Source of the DNA: RPQK01 sp041946865
Lineage (GTDB): Bacteria; Acidobacteriota; UBA6911; RPQK01
Assembly: GCA_041946865.1 (NCBI GenBank)
Contig: JBHGBF010000004.1
Span: forward strand, 1-53,884
DNA: 53,884 bases
Direction of reading: 5' to 3'
In this document: positions 43,670 to 52,759 of the stretch, one piece after another
How the letters are laid out: each line of letters starts with the position of its first letter
Position numbering within the stretch: the first letter of the stretch is position 1
Notes under the pieces: model-generated
What the model saw: the letters and a program-made list of their open reading frames with translations, nothing else
What the model was told of the DNA's origin: nothing
The model's database searches: none
Program-made: the position numbers and the translations under genes

Positions 43670-44385
43670 TGGCTCAACTCCTCGGCACCAGCCGGTCCCG
43701 CCGCGTGCGCGTCCCGAACGTGGGTCACGTAGTCGAAGTACTCAATCGCCAACTCGGTCGGGCCGAAGACCCGGGCCTTCGCCTTCGACTCATTCATGAC
43801 CGGCAACCAGAACTGACCGGTGCGGGCGTAGCGATGGACCACGTTGACGCTCCGGATCCAGAACGACGGGTTCTTGGCGGGCCGGCCCTCGATCCGCGAG
43901 ATCGCGAGATCCTCGGCGTCGATCCAGACACGACCGCAAATCAGGAACTTGTTTTCAGTCTTCGGACTGATTCCCAGGACATAGACCGCACGTCCGTCCA
44001 GGATCTCGTGACTGACAAGACGAAAGTCGTAGTTCACAGGAATGATGCGTGTTTGTTCGTGGTCCCCTTTTCGGCTCGCTTCTCGCTCGGCGTCGAGCAT
44101 CTTCCGGATGATCCGGTTGCGGACGAATCCGGATCCCTTTTCCGCAGTCACTTCAAACGTTTTGCCGCCGGCACTGTCGCAAACCACCCGTACCGTCATC
44201 TCGGCGCGCTTGTTGAACCGCTTGTTTTCGAACCGGTACGTCCGCATCCCGGTATATCCGGAGAGCGAGGCGAGACGCTCGTTATCCCGGGCGACCATGC
44301 GCTCGACGATCTCGGGAGCCGTCAAAGGAGGAGGCGGCGCAACTGATTGCATCATGACCAACAAGATCAAGCTGTTAACGACCAT
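43666..44385 (-). CDS. LolA-like outer-membrane lipoprotein-sorting family protein
   Basis: 239 aa. The N-terminal hydrophobic run (MVVNSLILLVMMQSVAPPPP) can serve as a signal peptide. Mature sequence has antiparallel beta strands like LolA/LolB-fold proteins: YTGMRTYRFENKRFNKRAEMTVRVVCDSAGG, VWIDAEDLAISRIEGRPAKNP and KVFGPTELAIEYFDYVTHV-type end. Members carry lipid or lipoprotein hydrophobic groups through the periplasm. It follows the receptor gene by 1 nt and overlaps the flippase-like gene, consistent with a lipid-carrier role in this operon. Confidence 0.72.
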   Translation of the reverse strand: MVVNSLILLVMMQSVAPPPPLTAPEIVERMVARDNERLASLSGYTGMRTYRFENKRFNKRAEMTVRVVCDSAGGKTFEVTAEKGSGFVRNRIIRKMLDAEREASRKGDHEQTRIIPVNYDFRLVSHEILDGRAVYVLGISPKTENKFLICGRVWIDAEDLAISRIEGRPAKNPSFWIRSVNVVHRYARTGQFWLPVMNESKAKARVFGPTELAIEYFDYVTHVRDAHAAGPAGAEELSQ

Positions 44386-44386
44386 G

Positions 44387-46921
44387 TCAGAACTCCAGAA
44401 CGAACTTCCCGCGCAGAATTCGATCCACGCTGTTCAGAAAAGCGCCGTACCGATAGCTGGCCTCGTTGAATTGCAGGTCGCGCGGGTTGTAATGGTTGAA
44501 AAGATTGAATATTCGGACTCCGATGTGGGCCTTGTACTTGCGGCCTCGAAACGGCAGGGTGATCTCTTTCGTCGCCTGCAGGTCGGTTGAGGAAAACCGC
44601 GGGAAGCGGCCGGCCTGGTTTCGGGCACCAACGAAATCCCGTGCGTCGTTCACAACCGAATACGGGAACCCGGTATGAACGTCCAAGACCGGCGCGAGCG
44701 TGATCTTCCAGGGCACTTCGAACTGGGCCCAGAACAGGAATCGATTCGGCGCATCAAACGGGAGGCGACCACGTTCGTTGGGGCGGATGACGGCGTTGGG
44801 CGTATTACCGTAGAACTGATTGAAGTCATTCAAGTCGCCAATCGCGCTGGAGCGAACGTAGGACCCGTTGAGCACGTGCCGACGCAATTGATAGCGGGCC
44901 GTAACCTGGAACTCCCGGTACCGGCTTCTGCCGGAATTGGAAAGCAGCAGCACCGGCGGATCGCCCTCGGAACGCGGGTCCAGGAAGAAATCGCGAGTCG
45001 TGATGCGCTGGCTGTATCCCGCCCGCAGCAGAAGTTCCGGCCGCACCTGTTGCTGGACTTCGACGTTCCAGGCAGTGCTGCGCGGATTCTCGAGCGGCCC
45101 CGCCAGCCTGTTCTCGTATGGCATGACGCCGAGCGGCGACGCATCGGGGGCGTATCTCGTGACAGTCCGCGCCGGCAGGAGCGTGAACGTCGGAATGTTC
45201 AGATTGATCCGGTCATAGAAATAGCCGACCCCGCCCCTGATCACCGTTTGGTGTCCGCCGAATGGGACAACAGCAAACCCGAGCCGGGGCGCTAGATGGC
45301 CTTCATCGCTGACCGAGTCGCGATCGACTCGCAAACCGGCATCGAATGTCACCCTGGGATGGGGAGTCCATTTGTCGCGGAGGAACCCGGTGGACTCGCA
45401 CTCGTGAATGGACGTCGCGACGCCCGGTGCAAAGTCGACCCGTTCAGCCAAATCCCCGGAGGCGCGCAGGACTTCAACGGGGCTGAAGGTCTGTTCCCCG
45501 TCGAACGAATTACGGACGATGTCCACGCCGAGCTTCAGTTGGTGCGTCCCCCACCCGTGCAGTGTTCGTGGCGACAGCACCTCCTGCCACTCGATCCGGC
45601 CCGTCGCGCGGTTCTGCCGGTTGAAGAATCCGCCTGTCGTCGTCTCAACGCCGAGTCGGTAGAGCTCGTCGCTATGCGGCATGAGGTCCGCATCGAATTT
45701 CTTGAAGCTGATCTGCGACGCCAGTAACGCTCCCGATTCCGCGATGAAATTGTGCGAAAAAGCCACGAAAAAACCGCGCTGGTGCAGATCGGGGGTAGCG
45801 GGCTGGGGAGTGAACGTATTTAATCCCAGGTAGTTCAGCTTCTGAGGGTAGACCGCTAGTGTCACTGAAGCGTTTTGCCGTGGTGTCAGGCCGAGATCGA
45901 GTTGTGTATACGAGTCAAAACTCTCGACCACGGTGTCCCGCTCCAGCGGAGGCAGCGTCTCCACGGGCGTTCGCACGAACCGGTACTCAAAAGACTGCGT
46001 GAGCCCGACGCGCCCAAGAACAAGCGGGCCGGTAAAAGTGAGCCTGGGGGTCGCGGATTCAATTCCGACGATCGAACCGTCGCGCTTTCGCGCACGGGGC
46101 ATGAAGTTCTGCAGCCGAAACCGGAACTTGTCCAAATCCGACACCCGGGTGTTAATGACCGCTACCGCGCCCGTCATCTTCCCGTACTCCGGATCGTACG
46201 GGTTGGCAATAACCTGCGCGTTCGAAACCACATCGATCGGCAGGTTGATCCCCGAACTGCCTGTAACCGGGTCGGTCACGTTGGCGCTGTTCAGGAGCAT
46301 CCCGCCCTGCGACGTCCGAGCGCCTTTCATGTTGATCAGACCATCCGGGCCGCGGACTACGCCAGGCACGAGCGGCAGAACGTTCTCAACGCGCTCGTTC
46401 ATCTTGGGAGCATTTTCGAGTGTCGCTTCCTGCAAGACAGCCTTAGAAGAAGTCTCGGACCGGTCCACTGCTTCGCTCTGGGCCGACACCGTGACCTCCT
46501 CCTTTAAAACGGCCAGTCTCAACTCGATCTCGACCTCGGCAACGGCGCCAAGCTCGGTCTTGACGACGAGGGGATCGGCTTGCATGCCGGGAAAACCGAC
46601 AGTGATTCGATAGCGGCAGGCGGGAAGATTGGTGGCCCAGAAATGGCCCGTTTCATCCGTAATGAGCTCGATCTGAGAGGCAGAAAACTCGGTGCATTGA
46701 AGATACACGGCGACGCCCGGCAAGAAAGTGCGCGCCTGCCCGCTTTCTCTAACGAACACGCCGCCGCGAATCGCGGTAGTGGAGCCCGCCGGCGTCTGCC
46801 CGAGTCCCAGGAGCGTGGAGAAAAGGACGACAAGAAGGTACGCCAGGGCGGCGGACAACCGTATGGTGGATCTAAAAGAGAGTTTCCGTCTTATCAACGT
46901 CCGGATCTGCTCGTGATACAT
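44387..46921 (-). CDS. TonB-dependent receptor, Oar-like, with carboxypeptidase-regulatory domain
   Basis: 844 aa from the ATG at 46921, just 3' of a sigma54 promoter; the longer frame to 46993 would start upstream of that promoter. After a signal peptide (LAALAYLLVVLFSTLLGLGQ region) comes a CarboxypepD_reg fold (FLPGVAVYLQCTE...ITDETGHFWATNLPACRYRITV), a plug domain (NAPKMNERVENVLPLVPGVV...GLINMKGARTSQGGMLLN), and a barrel ending FVLEF with the C-terminal Phe needed for BAM insertion. Such receptors are numerous in Acidobacteriota. No TonB box can be named with confidence. It heads the 14-gene operon. Confidence 0.9.
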   Translation of the reverse strand: MYHEQIRTLIRRKLSFRSTIRLSAALAYLLVVLFSTLLGLGQTPAGSTTAIRGGVFVRESGQARTFLPGVAVYLQCTEFSASQIELITDETGHFWATNLPACRYRITVGFPGMQADPLVVKTELGAVAEVEIELRLAVLKEEVTVSAQSEAVDRSETSSKAVLQEATLENAPKMNERVENVLPLVPGVVRGPDGLINMKGARTSQGGMLLNSANVTDPVTGSSGINLPIDVVSNAQVIANPYDPEYGKMTGAVAVINTRVSDLDKFRFRLQNFMPRARKRDGSIVGIESATPRLTFTGPLVLGRVGLTQSFEYRFVRTPVETLPPLERDTVVESFDSYTQLDLGLTPRQNASVTLAVYPQKLNYLGLNTFTPQPATPDLHQRGFFVAFSHNFIAESGALLASQISFKKFDADLMPHSDELYRLGVETTTGGFFNRQNRATGRIEWQEVLSPRTLHGWGTHQLKLGVDIVRNSFDGEQTFSPVEVLRASGDLAERVDFAPGVATSIHECESTGFLRDKWTPHPRVTFDAGLRVDRDSVSDEGHLAPRLGFAVVPFGGHQTVIRGGVGYFYDRINLNIPTFTLLPARTVTRYAPDASPLGVMPYENRLAGPLENPRSTAWNVEVQQQVRPELLLRAGYSQRITTRDFFLDPRSEGDPPVLLLSNSGRSRYREFQVTARYQLRRHVLNGSYVRSSAIGDLNDFNQFYGNTPNAVIRPNERGRLPFDAPNRFLFWAQFEVPWKITLAPVLDVHTGFPYSVVNDARDFVGARNQAGRFPRFSSTDLQATKEITLPFRGRKYKAHIGVRIFNLFNHYNPRDLQFNEASYRYGAFLNSVDRILRGKFVLEF

Positions 46922-46975
46922 AACCAGCTCCCGGGCCTTGTCTGCGTGCCTTCGGTCAAACACGCCGGTTCTTCC

Positions 46976-46990
46976 GCAAACGGTGTGCCA
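46976..46990 (-). promoter_or_regulatory. Sigma54 promoter of the 14-gene lipid operon
   Basis: On the minus strand the sequence is TGGCACACCGTTTGC: TGGCAC (-24) and TTGC (-12) with the GG and GC separated by exactly 10 bases, as the RpoN consensus demands. Transcription would begin near 46963, about 42 nt before the receptor ATG. A GAF-AAA+-Fis activator gene lies about 800 bp away. Confidence 0.75.
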
Positions 46991-47097
46991 CACGGCTGAA
47001 TCTTGGCCGCGCGTTCTACTAGACCCTTCCCGGCCCGCGCCCTTCGCCGGTTTGAGCGATATCCAGCGTCATCACTTCTCCCATGGCTTTTAAAAAG

Positions 47098-47135
47098 TGC
47101 CGAACGGCGAATGCCGATCCTTCGGCAAATGCCGA
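47098..47135. promoter_or_regulatory. Palindromic repeat cluster, candidate enhancer (UAS)
   Basis: TGCCGA occurs at 47098, 47112 and 47130, with the complement TCGGCA at 47122; together they form TGCCGA-tcct-TCGGCA (47112-47127) and TCGGCA-aa-TGCCGA (47122-47135). The cluster lies 110-145 bp upstream of the minus-strand sigma54 promoter and about 180-215 bp upstream of the plus-strand one, the distance expected for enhancer sites shared by divergent sigma54 promoters. Confidence 0.5.
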
Positions 47136-47313
47136 TGGCGTTGCTTGACGTTCGCAGTGATCGGACGCGACGGAAGGTTCCTTAAGATCGAGCCGAACAA
47201 GGTCCCTAACCGTGAACGTCCGGCAGGCGACCCACGCCGTCACGCAAGTACCCCAACCGTTGTCGAGAGGAAGTGGGATCAAAGCCGGAGATTGCCGCAT
47301 CGTCCCCAACAAC

Positions 47314-47329
47314 TGGACAACCGATTGCA
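47314..47329 (+). promoter_or_regulatory. Weaker candidate sigma54 promoter for the CMD-like gene
   Basis: TGGACAACCGATTGCA: GG and GC are 10 bases apart and the -12 TTGC is present, but the -24 block reads TGGACA instead of TGGCAC. The start codon at 47382 is about 53 nt downstream. Weaker than the divergent promoter at 46976; prediction only. Confidence 0.4.
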
Positions 47330-47381
47330 TGTCTCAAAGAGTGCGCGGAGGAGCTGGACGCGCATTAATTAGGAGATTCTG

Positions 47382-47777
47382 ATGGACAATCGAAATGCGG
47401 ATTCATCTATAAAGGACAGCTTGCGGCAACAAGTGGCGAATGCGGTCGGGCCGGACACGCAACGGTTGCTCGTGTACTTCAGCCTGTGCGAGAACGCTTT
47501 CGTAGAAGGCGCGCTGCCCACCAAGGTCAAACACCTGATTGCTCTGGCGCTTGCCGTCGGCCAACGGAGCTCTGAGGGGATCACGCATCATGCTAGTGAG
47601 GCTCTGCGGGCAGGGGCCACCCGGGATCAAGTTAGAGAAGCAGTCACAGTGGCCGTGCTCGTCGGCGGCACTCCATCACTGCTGGCTGGGGCGGAAGCGC
47701 TGACTGCGGTCGCGCGACTTGAAGCACAGAACGCTGGTTCGGCCGGCGATCCGCTTCCTACCGGTATTCGCGGTTGA
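47382..47777 (+). CDS. Carboxymuconolactone decarboxylase/AhpD-like protein lacking the CxxC
   Basis: 131 aa with the AhpD-like fold: IALALAVGQ, then THHASEALRAGATRDQVREAVTVAVLVGGTPSLLAGAEAL. In redox-active members the first motif reads C-x2-C followed by H; here residues 63 and 66 are Ser and Gly (QRSSEGITHH), so thiol peroxidase or disulfide chemistry is unlikely, though the conserved His 69/70 remain. AGGAG precedes the ATG with 7-nt spacing. It lies alone, divergent from the lipid operon and convergent with the activator, overlapping its 3' end by 20 nt. Confidence 0.85.
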   Translation: MDNRNADSSIKDSLRQQVANAVGPDTQRLLVYFSLCENAFVEGALPTKVKHLIALALAVGQRSSEGITHHASEALRAGATRDQVREAVTVAVLVGGTPSLLAGAEALTAVARLEAQNAGSAGDPLPTGIRG

Positions 47778-49785
47778 TGTTCAGTTTCTTTATCCTGGAC
47801 TGAAGGGTCGTTCGTTTGAGCCCGAGGCGAGCGGCAGCTCCGCGGGGGCCACCCACTATTCCATGGGTCTCCTTCAACGCACGGATAATGCGATCGCGTT
47901 CGGCGGAATCAGCGGATGGCAGGGCCACTGCTTGGCCTTCCGGCTCCCCCTGAATCTCGGCCAAGGGAACCTGGAGGGCTTGCGCCGTGCTGAGGATGAC
48001 GGATCGCTCAATGAGGTTCTGGAGTTCTCGGATGTTTCCGGGCCAGTTGTATTGCCTGAGACACTCGATCACTCCCGATGGAATGACCTCTATGCTCCGG
48101 CCCAGGCGTTTCGCGAACCTCTGCACAAAATGACGGACCAGGAGCGGGATGTCCTCGCGGCGTTCCCTTAACGGCGGGACACGAATCGGGAAAACGCTCA
48201 ACCTGTAATAGAGATCGCTTCGGAACTGATTCTCCTGGACCATCTTCTTCAAATCACGGTTGGTCGCGGCTACGATTCTGACATCTACCCGGATCGTCCG
48301 GTTGCTGCCGAGCCTCTCGAACTCCTGCTCCTGGATGGCTCTCAAAAGTTTGGATTGCAGTTCCAGGGGAATTTCCCCGACTTCGTCCAGGAACAGCGTC
48401 CCCCTGTGCGCCAGCTCAAACCGACCGATCTTCGAATTCGTAGCCCCGGTGAAAGCGCCTCTCTCGTGCCCGAACAATTCGCTTTCGAGTAGAGCCCCAG
48501 GAATCGCGGCGCAACTCAGTTTCACGAAGGTCTGCTGTTTGCGCCCGCTCAGGTCGTGCAGGGCCCGAGCTACCAGTTCTTTCCCTGTTCCGGTCTCCCC
48601 CAGAATCAGCACCGTGGCATCAGTCGGCGCCACGATCTGTATGGCGTTAATGACCGCCTGCAGCGCCGGACTCTGTCCCACCATATCAGTCAGGTTCTTG
48701 TCCAGCCGGATTTCCTCTTCGAGGTACAGCTTCTCCGTCGCTAGCCTTTCCTTGAGCTGGGTAACTTCTTTATAAACCAGCGAGTTCTCGATTGCGACGG
48801 CAATCTGCCCGGCAACCTGGGACAGAAACTGCACATCCTCATTGGAAAAGGCATCAGGCTGGTTCCCAGTCAAGTTCAATGTTCCGATCACTGCGTTTGG
48901 GGTGATCAGGGGCAGAACGCATAGGCTCTTGACTCCGCGATCGGCGACAATCTTGGCGATCTCGGGACGGAGGCCCGCCAACTCGACTGAGTCGAACACC
49001 AGGGCCTGACGTCCGGAAATCACCCGCTCCACGGGCGGTCCAAGGGGGCCGCGGCGCGGCAATTCCGGCTCTGTCTCTCCTTCCGGAACCTGGAGTGAAT
49101 ACAGCTCCATCTCATTGGCCTGCTGATCCCATAGTGCGATGCTCGCGCTGGAATGCGGAATGATTTTTTGCAGCTGGTTCGAAATGGCTGCAAACAGCTC
49201 GTCAGGCGAGAGTTTGGAGATGAGAGCATTCGTGATCCCATTGAGAACCCGCAGCCTGTCGCGCTCGAGCGCCAGCTCTTTGCGGGTCAGATACACGTTC
49301 ATTGTGACCGCGAGTTCAGCAGCGACCCGCTGTAAGAATGCCAGCTCGGATTCGACAGGTTCGTATTCGATGCGCCGGGAGATTGCTAGAGCCCCGACCT
49401 TTCGGTCACCGGCGAGGAGCGGCAGCGCAATGAGAGATCGGAGGCCGGAGGAGACCAAGCGATCCGTGAATGCCGGCCACCGAGTTTCTGCTTCAGTACG
49501 AGGGATGATCACTGTCTCCTGCTTGTCCCAGACCCAACCAATCGGTGTTTCGTTGATGGCGAACTTGGGAAAGTCAGTATCACGACGTTGCCCGTCGTCC
49601 ATGACTTGCGCGCGCAGTGATTCCGGATTCCCCTCGTTCAGCAGCAGTACCAGGTGGTCGAATTCAACCACCGTTCGCAGGATGCGAAAAAGTCTCGCCA
49701 GTACCTCGTCCGGGTCCTCGCATTCAGCTAGTGATCTGCCCAAGTCCACAAGCGCCCGATACAGGTGTATAGGTTCAAGGTTCAT
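47758..49785 (-). CDS. Sigma54-dependent transcriptional activator with two GAF domains
   Basis: 675 aa. Two GAF sensory domains (about 10-165 and 185-345, with WDKQETVII and SLCVLPLITPNAVIGTLNLTG) precede the AAA+ domain: Walker A GETGTGKE, the sigma54-contacting GAFTGA loop (GHERGAFTGATNSK), Walker B LFLDEVGEI, and WPGNIRELQNLIERS. A Fis-type helix-turn-helix closes it (GGPRGAAARLGLKRTTLQSRI). There is no receiver domain, so control is by small-molecule or redox sensing in the GAF domains. It most likely activates the divergent sigma54 promoters at 46976 and 47314. Confidence 0.95.
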   Translation of the reverse strand: MNLEPIHLYRALVDLGRSLAECEDPDEVLARLFRILRTVVEFDHLVLLLNEGNPESLRAQVMDDGQRRDTDFPKFAINETPIGWVWDKQETVIIPRTEAETRWPAFTDRLVSSGLRSLIALPLLAGDRKVGALAISRRIEYEPVESELAFLQRVAAELAVTMNVYLTRKELALERDRLRVLNGITNALISKLSPDELFAAISNQLQKIIPHSSASIALWDQQANEMELYSLQVPEGETEPELPRRGPLGPPVERVISGRQALVFDSVELAGLRPEIAKIVADRGVKSLCVLPLITPNAVIGTLNLTGNQPDAFSNEDVQFLSQVAGQIAVAIENSLVYKEVTQLKERLATEKLYLEEEIRLDKNLTDMVGQSPALQAVINAIQIVAPTDATVLILGETGTGKELVARALHDLSGRKQQTFVKLSCAAIPGALLESELFGHERGAFTGATNSKIGRFELAHRGTLFLDEVGEIPLELQSKLLRAIQEQEFERLGSNRTIRVDVRIVAATNRDLKKMVQENQFRSDLYYRLSVFPIRVPPLRERREDIPLLVRHFVQRFAKRLGRSIEVIPSGVIECLRQYNWPGNIRELQNLIERSVILSTAQALQVPLAEIQGEPEGQAVALPSADSAERDRIIRALKETHGIVGGPRGAAARLGLKRTTLQSRIKKLNINREYR

Positions 49786-50012
49786 CTTCAGAATCCCGAG
49801 ACAGTTGCATCATACCACTTGCTCGCCTGGCGCACCGGCGCTGAGAGACACGCAGAATGGCAACACCTCCGTAGCGGACCCCGGCCAGTCGCTTGCAGCT
49901 GGTCGGCCGGGCTTGCGAGATTCGGCCCTCAAACGCTATCAGGCAGAGTCAATGCATTCACCTTCCGTTCGGTGGCGGGGCTGCGAAGCGCTGTGTCAAG
50001 GCCGACGCGATT
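49786..50012. other. Intergenic, no gene seen
   Basis: Contains the upstream region of the sigma54 activator gene (weak GGGATTCTGAAG ribosome-like site) and the decayed downstream end of the remnant that follows; no recognisable operator or terminator. Confidence 0.4.
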
Positions 50013-50207
50013 CTAGTGCTGCAACACCACGGGATACGCATTGAGTAGTACAATTAACGACAGCACCCAGCCCGCCGAATCAAGCCGTTCATGGTACAGG
50101 GCGTAAGCGACGAGCAAAAGCGACGCCAGGAAGGCCAACCCGTGAATGCCTGCGGCCCTGAAGTTTGCCTGCAATTTAGCTTTCGCATCCCGGCCAGCCG
50201 GGGTGAA
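50013..50207 (-). pseudogene. C-terminal remnant of an acyltransferase-like membrane protein
   Basis: The minus-strand frame reads FTPAGRDAKAKLQANFRAAG, then two hydrophobic stretches (GLAFLASLLLVAYALYHE, GWVLSLIVLLNAYPVVLQH) and an in-frame TAG followed by AATCGC (Asn-Arg). In the CrtO-like (glycosyl-4,4'-diaponeurosporenoate acyltransferase) family the end reads NxYPxxxQRYNRxR, so one base change (TAT to TAG) would explain the stop. Everything upstream of about 50207 is replaced by the opposite-strand receptor remnant. A relic. Confidence 0.5.
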
Positions 50208-50299
50208 AGAGGCCGGTTCAAAGCTGGGAACGCTGGTCACGGAGTTGGCCACCCCGGCAAGCGCACCTCGCGCGATGCCTCCGTAAGCGTCCAGCGCGA

Positions 50300-52090
50300 T
50301 GGTGTAGCAGGATTTCCGCCAATCCGTAAGGGAGCACCTGTGGGCCTGAAGGTCCTGGTCGACAATATCCAGCAGAACCAGAACAGCCAGGCGCACGGAC
50401 AGGGCTACCTGGGACAGCTGAAGAGCCTGTCGCCGGAGCTGGTCGAGGATGTCGATATTCTGGATGGACCGTTCAGCGCCGAGTACGGCGACTTCTCCGG
50501 CTTGGGCGTCGTGCACATCCGCCAGAAGGAGAAGCTTTCCGACCAGCTGACTCTCAGGCTGCAGGGCGGGCGTTTCGGTTTCCGGCGGGCCTTTGCCGCC
50601 TTCAGCCCTCATTTGGACAATGCCGACTCGTTTCTGGCCTGGGAGAGCGCGATGACCGACGGGCCTTTCTCGAGGCCTCTCGACTACACGCGGCACAACC
50701 TGACCGGCAATTACACCCGGCGTCTCAGCGAGGAGCAGGTCCTGGGACTGCGCCTGAATGCCGGGACGAATACCTTCAATTCCTCAGGGCAAATCCCGCT
50801 CGATGAGGTGGCGGCGGGGCGACTCGACCGCTTCGGCCTGCTCGACGCCCAGAACGGAGGACGCTCACGCAGCGCGACGATCGGGCTTTACTACCGCAAT
50901 GCTTATCCCGACGGGGCGTCGTTTAAGGTCGACGGGTTCGTCTCCCGTTCCCTGCTCGATCTCTTTTCGAACTCACCTTTTTCTTGAACGACCGCCAGCG
51001 CGGAGACGGGTTCCAGCAGCACGACTCGCGTTTTCAGGAAGGCGCCAATACCCAGTACCTCAAGCCGTTCCGACTCTGGGGACGCCAATCCGTACTCACC
51101 GTCGGCGCAAATCTCCACGACAACCAGATCAACTTAGGGCTTTATCCGAGTGTCGAGCGAGTGCCTCGAGGAGTCACCACCCGGGCAAACGTCCGTGTGA
51201 CCAATCTCGCCGGGTACGCGCACCAGGCCATTGAGGCATCGCGCTCGGTCCAACTCGGTTTGGGGCTTCGTTACGATTACTTCCGGTTCGACGTTCGCGA
51301 CCGTCTACTCCCTGCCGGGACAGGGACGGTGCCGGCAGGTCGTCTGCAGCCGAAGGCCAATCTTGTCTGGAGGCCGTAAGTCACGGTGCCGGTCAAGCTT
51401 TACTTGAACTACGGTCGAGGAATCTCGAGCCAGGATGCCCGCGGCGTCATCCAGAGGCCCCAAGGTCCGAAGCTCTCAACGACGGACTTCTATGAGACCG
51501 GAACCGCCTGGTCCTTCCGCGATCGCATGTCCTTCAGCGTGGACGTCTTTCTCATCGACCGCTCCAACGAGCAGGTTTACGTTGCGGATGACGGCAGCAT
51601 CGAGTTCCGGGGAGCGACGCGCACCTACGGCTACCAGGGAAAGTTCTCGGCTCAAATCGTTTCCGCTCTCTCGATGAACGGGGGCTTCACCCAGGTCACA
51701 AATTCGTTCTATCGCGCTTCGTTTCCTCGGCTTTACGTCGACAGCGCGCCGCATACCGTCGGAAACGTCGGTCTCACTTTCCACTCCTGGAAGGGGATCC
51801 TGGCATCCCTGCGGTATCGTCACGCAGGCAATTACCGGGTCGACGGGCGGGAGGCTGGCCTGAAAGCGTTCGGCATTGATGTGATCGACCTGGGGTTCAG
51901 CAAGCGACTCAGGAGTGACCTGGATGTCAACCTGTCAATCGACAACCTGACCAATAAGCGGTACTACGAGACCCAGAACTACTTTCAATCCAGACTGACC
52001 CCTGACGCGGAACCAGCGGCCAGGCTGCACGTGACTCCCGGTTACCCTTCGTCCGTTGTCCTCGGACTCACGTACCGGCTGGGGAGGTAA
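50300..52090 (+). pseudogene. TonB-dependent receptor pseudogene
   Basis: Plus-strand pieces are typical of a TonB receptor: the plug (GLKVLVDNIQQNQNSQAHGQGYL then ELVEDVDILDGPFSAEYGDFSGLGVVHI), barrel strands, and a C-terminal end (VDLGFSKRLRSDLDVNLSIDNLTNKRYYE ... SSVVLGLTYRLGR). The 5' region before 50300 is not recognisable and there is no signal peptide or TonB box. A frameshift occurs near 50985 and an in-frame TAA at 51377, after which the same frame continues at 51386. About 595 codons remain. Not functional. Confidence 0.8.
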
Positions 52091-52759
52091 GTGAGGCGTG
52101 TCTTGTCCGATTAATCGATTTCGGCGTCAGCATTGAACTGCTCCGAGCCCAGTGAGTAGGAGGCAGCCCGGCACCTCAATCTTTCCGCTGCGGCTTGGCC
52201 TTCAGGCATCAGGTTTGTCAAGGTTATCGCGGTCGCGTACGGAACTTTCACCAGCTTGTAGGACAGATATCATCTCGTTAAATTTCCTGGAGGTTACACC
52301 CTTTACACCCTACTCTTCTCTCTTCTTCTCTAAATAATAGAAAAATATAGAGAGAAGGAAGAGAGAGAAGGGTGTATTTTGGGTGTATTCTGGGTTGATT
52401 TGTAACCTGCTGTGTTTATTGGTGTTATGGCGCTAGTGCCGCTCCAATCCAGACCTGGAGCGGGTTTGCGGAGATGGCGTTTGGGTGTATTTGATTTTGG
52501 GTTTTCGCTGGGTTACACCCACACTTAAATCCGCGTCCTCATGGGATTTTTCCGTCAGGGTGTAAAGGGTGTCTTTCAGAAAATTACAGGGCGCGCGCAA
52601 GTGAGTTATCGAAGGCTTGCATGCTGCCTTCTTTGAGGGCTGAAAGCCGGACCCTGCCTGCATTTGAGCCTGTTAGTGAGGTCCCAATGCCGAATTCCGC
52701 GTCATTGCGCGTCACTGTGAACATTGTTTCGTTTTTTGGACGGATGTGTAATTTCGTGG
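52091..52759. repeat. TACACCC/GGGTGTA repeat region with a large hairpin
   Basis: At least eight copies of TTACACCC or its complement occur, at 52294, 52303, 52370, 52381, 52483, 52513, 52558 and 52566. Two of them form the ends of a hairpin whose arms (52305-52332 and 52348-52375) are nearly perfect inverted CT/GA-rich stretches of 28 bases with an AT-rich 15-nt centre. No protein is encoded. The pattern (repeated short motif, inverted pairs, adjacent recombinase) looks like protein-binding sites of a mobile element: recombinase accessory sites or an iteron-like replication region. Which is unknown. Confidence 0.6.

Noticed and set aside
50013..50696. 227-codon minus-strand frame
   Set aside because: Only its last 64 codons look like a protein family; the rest is antisense to the receptor remnant.
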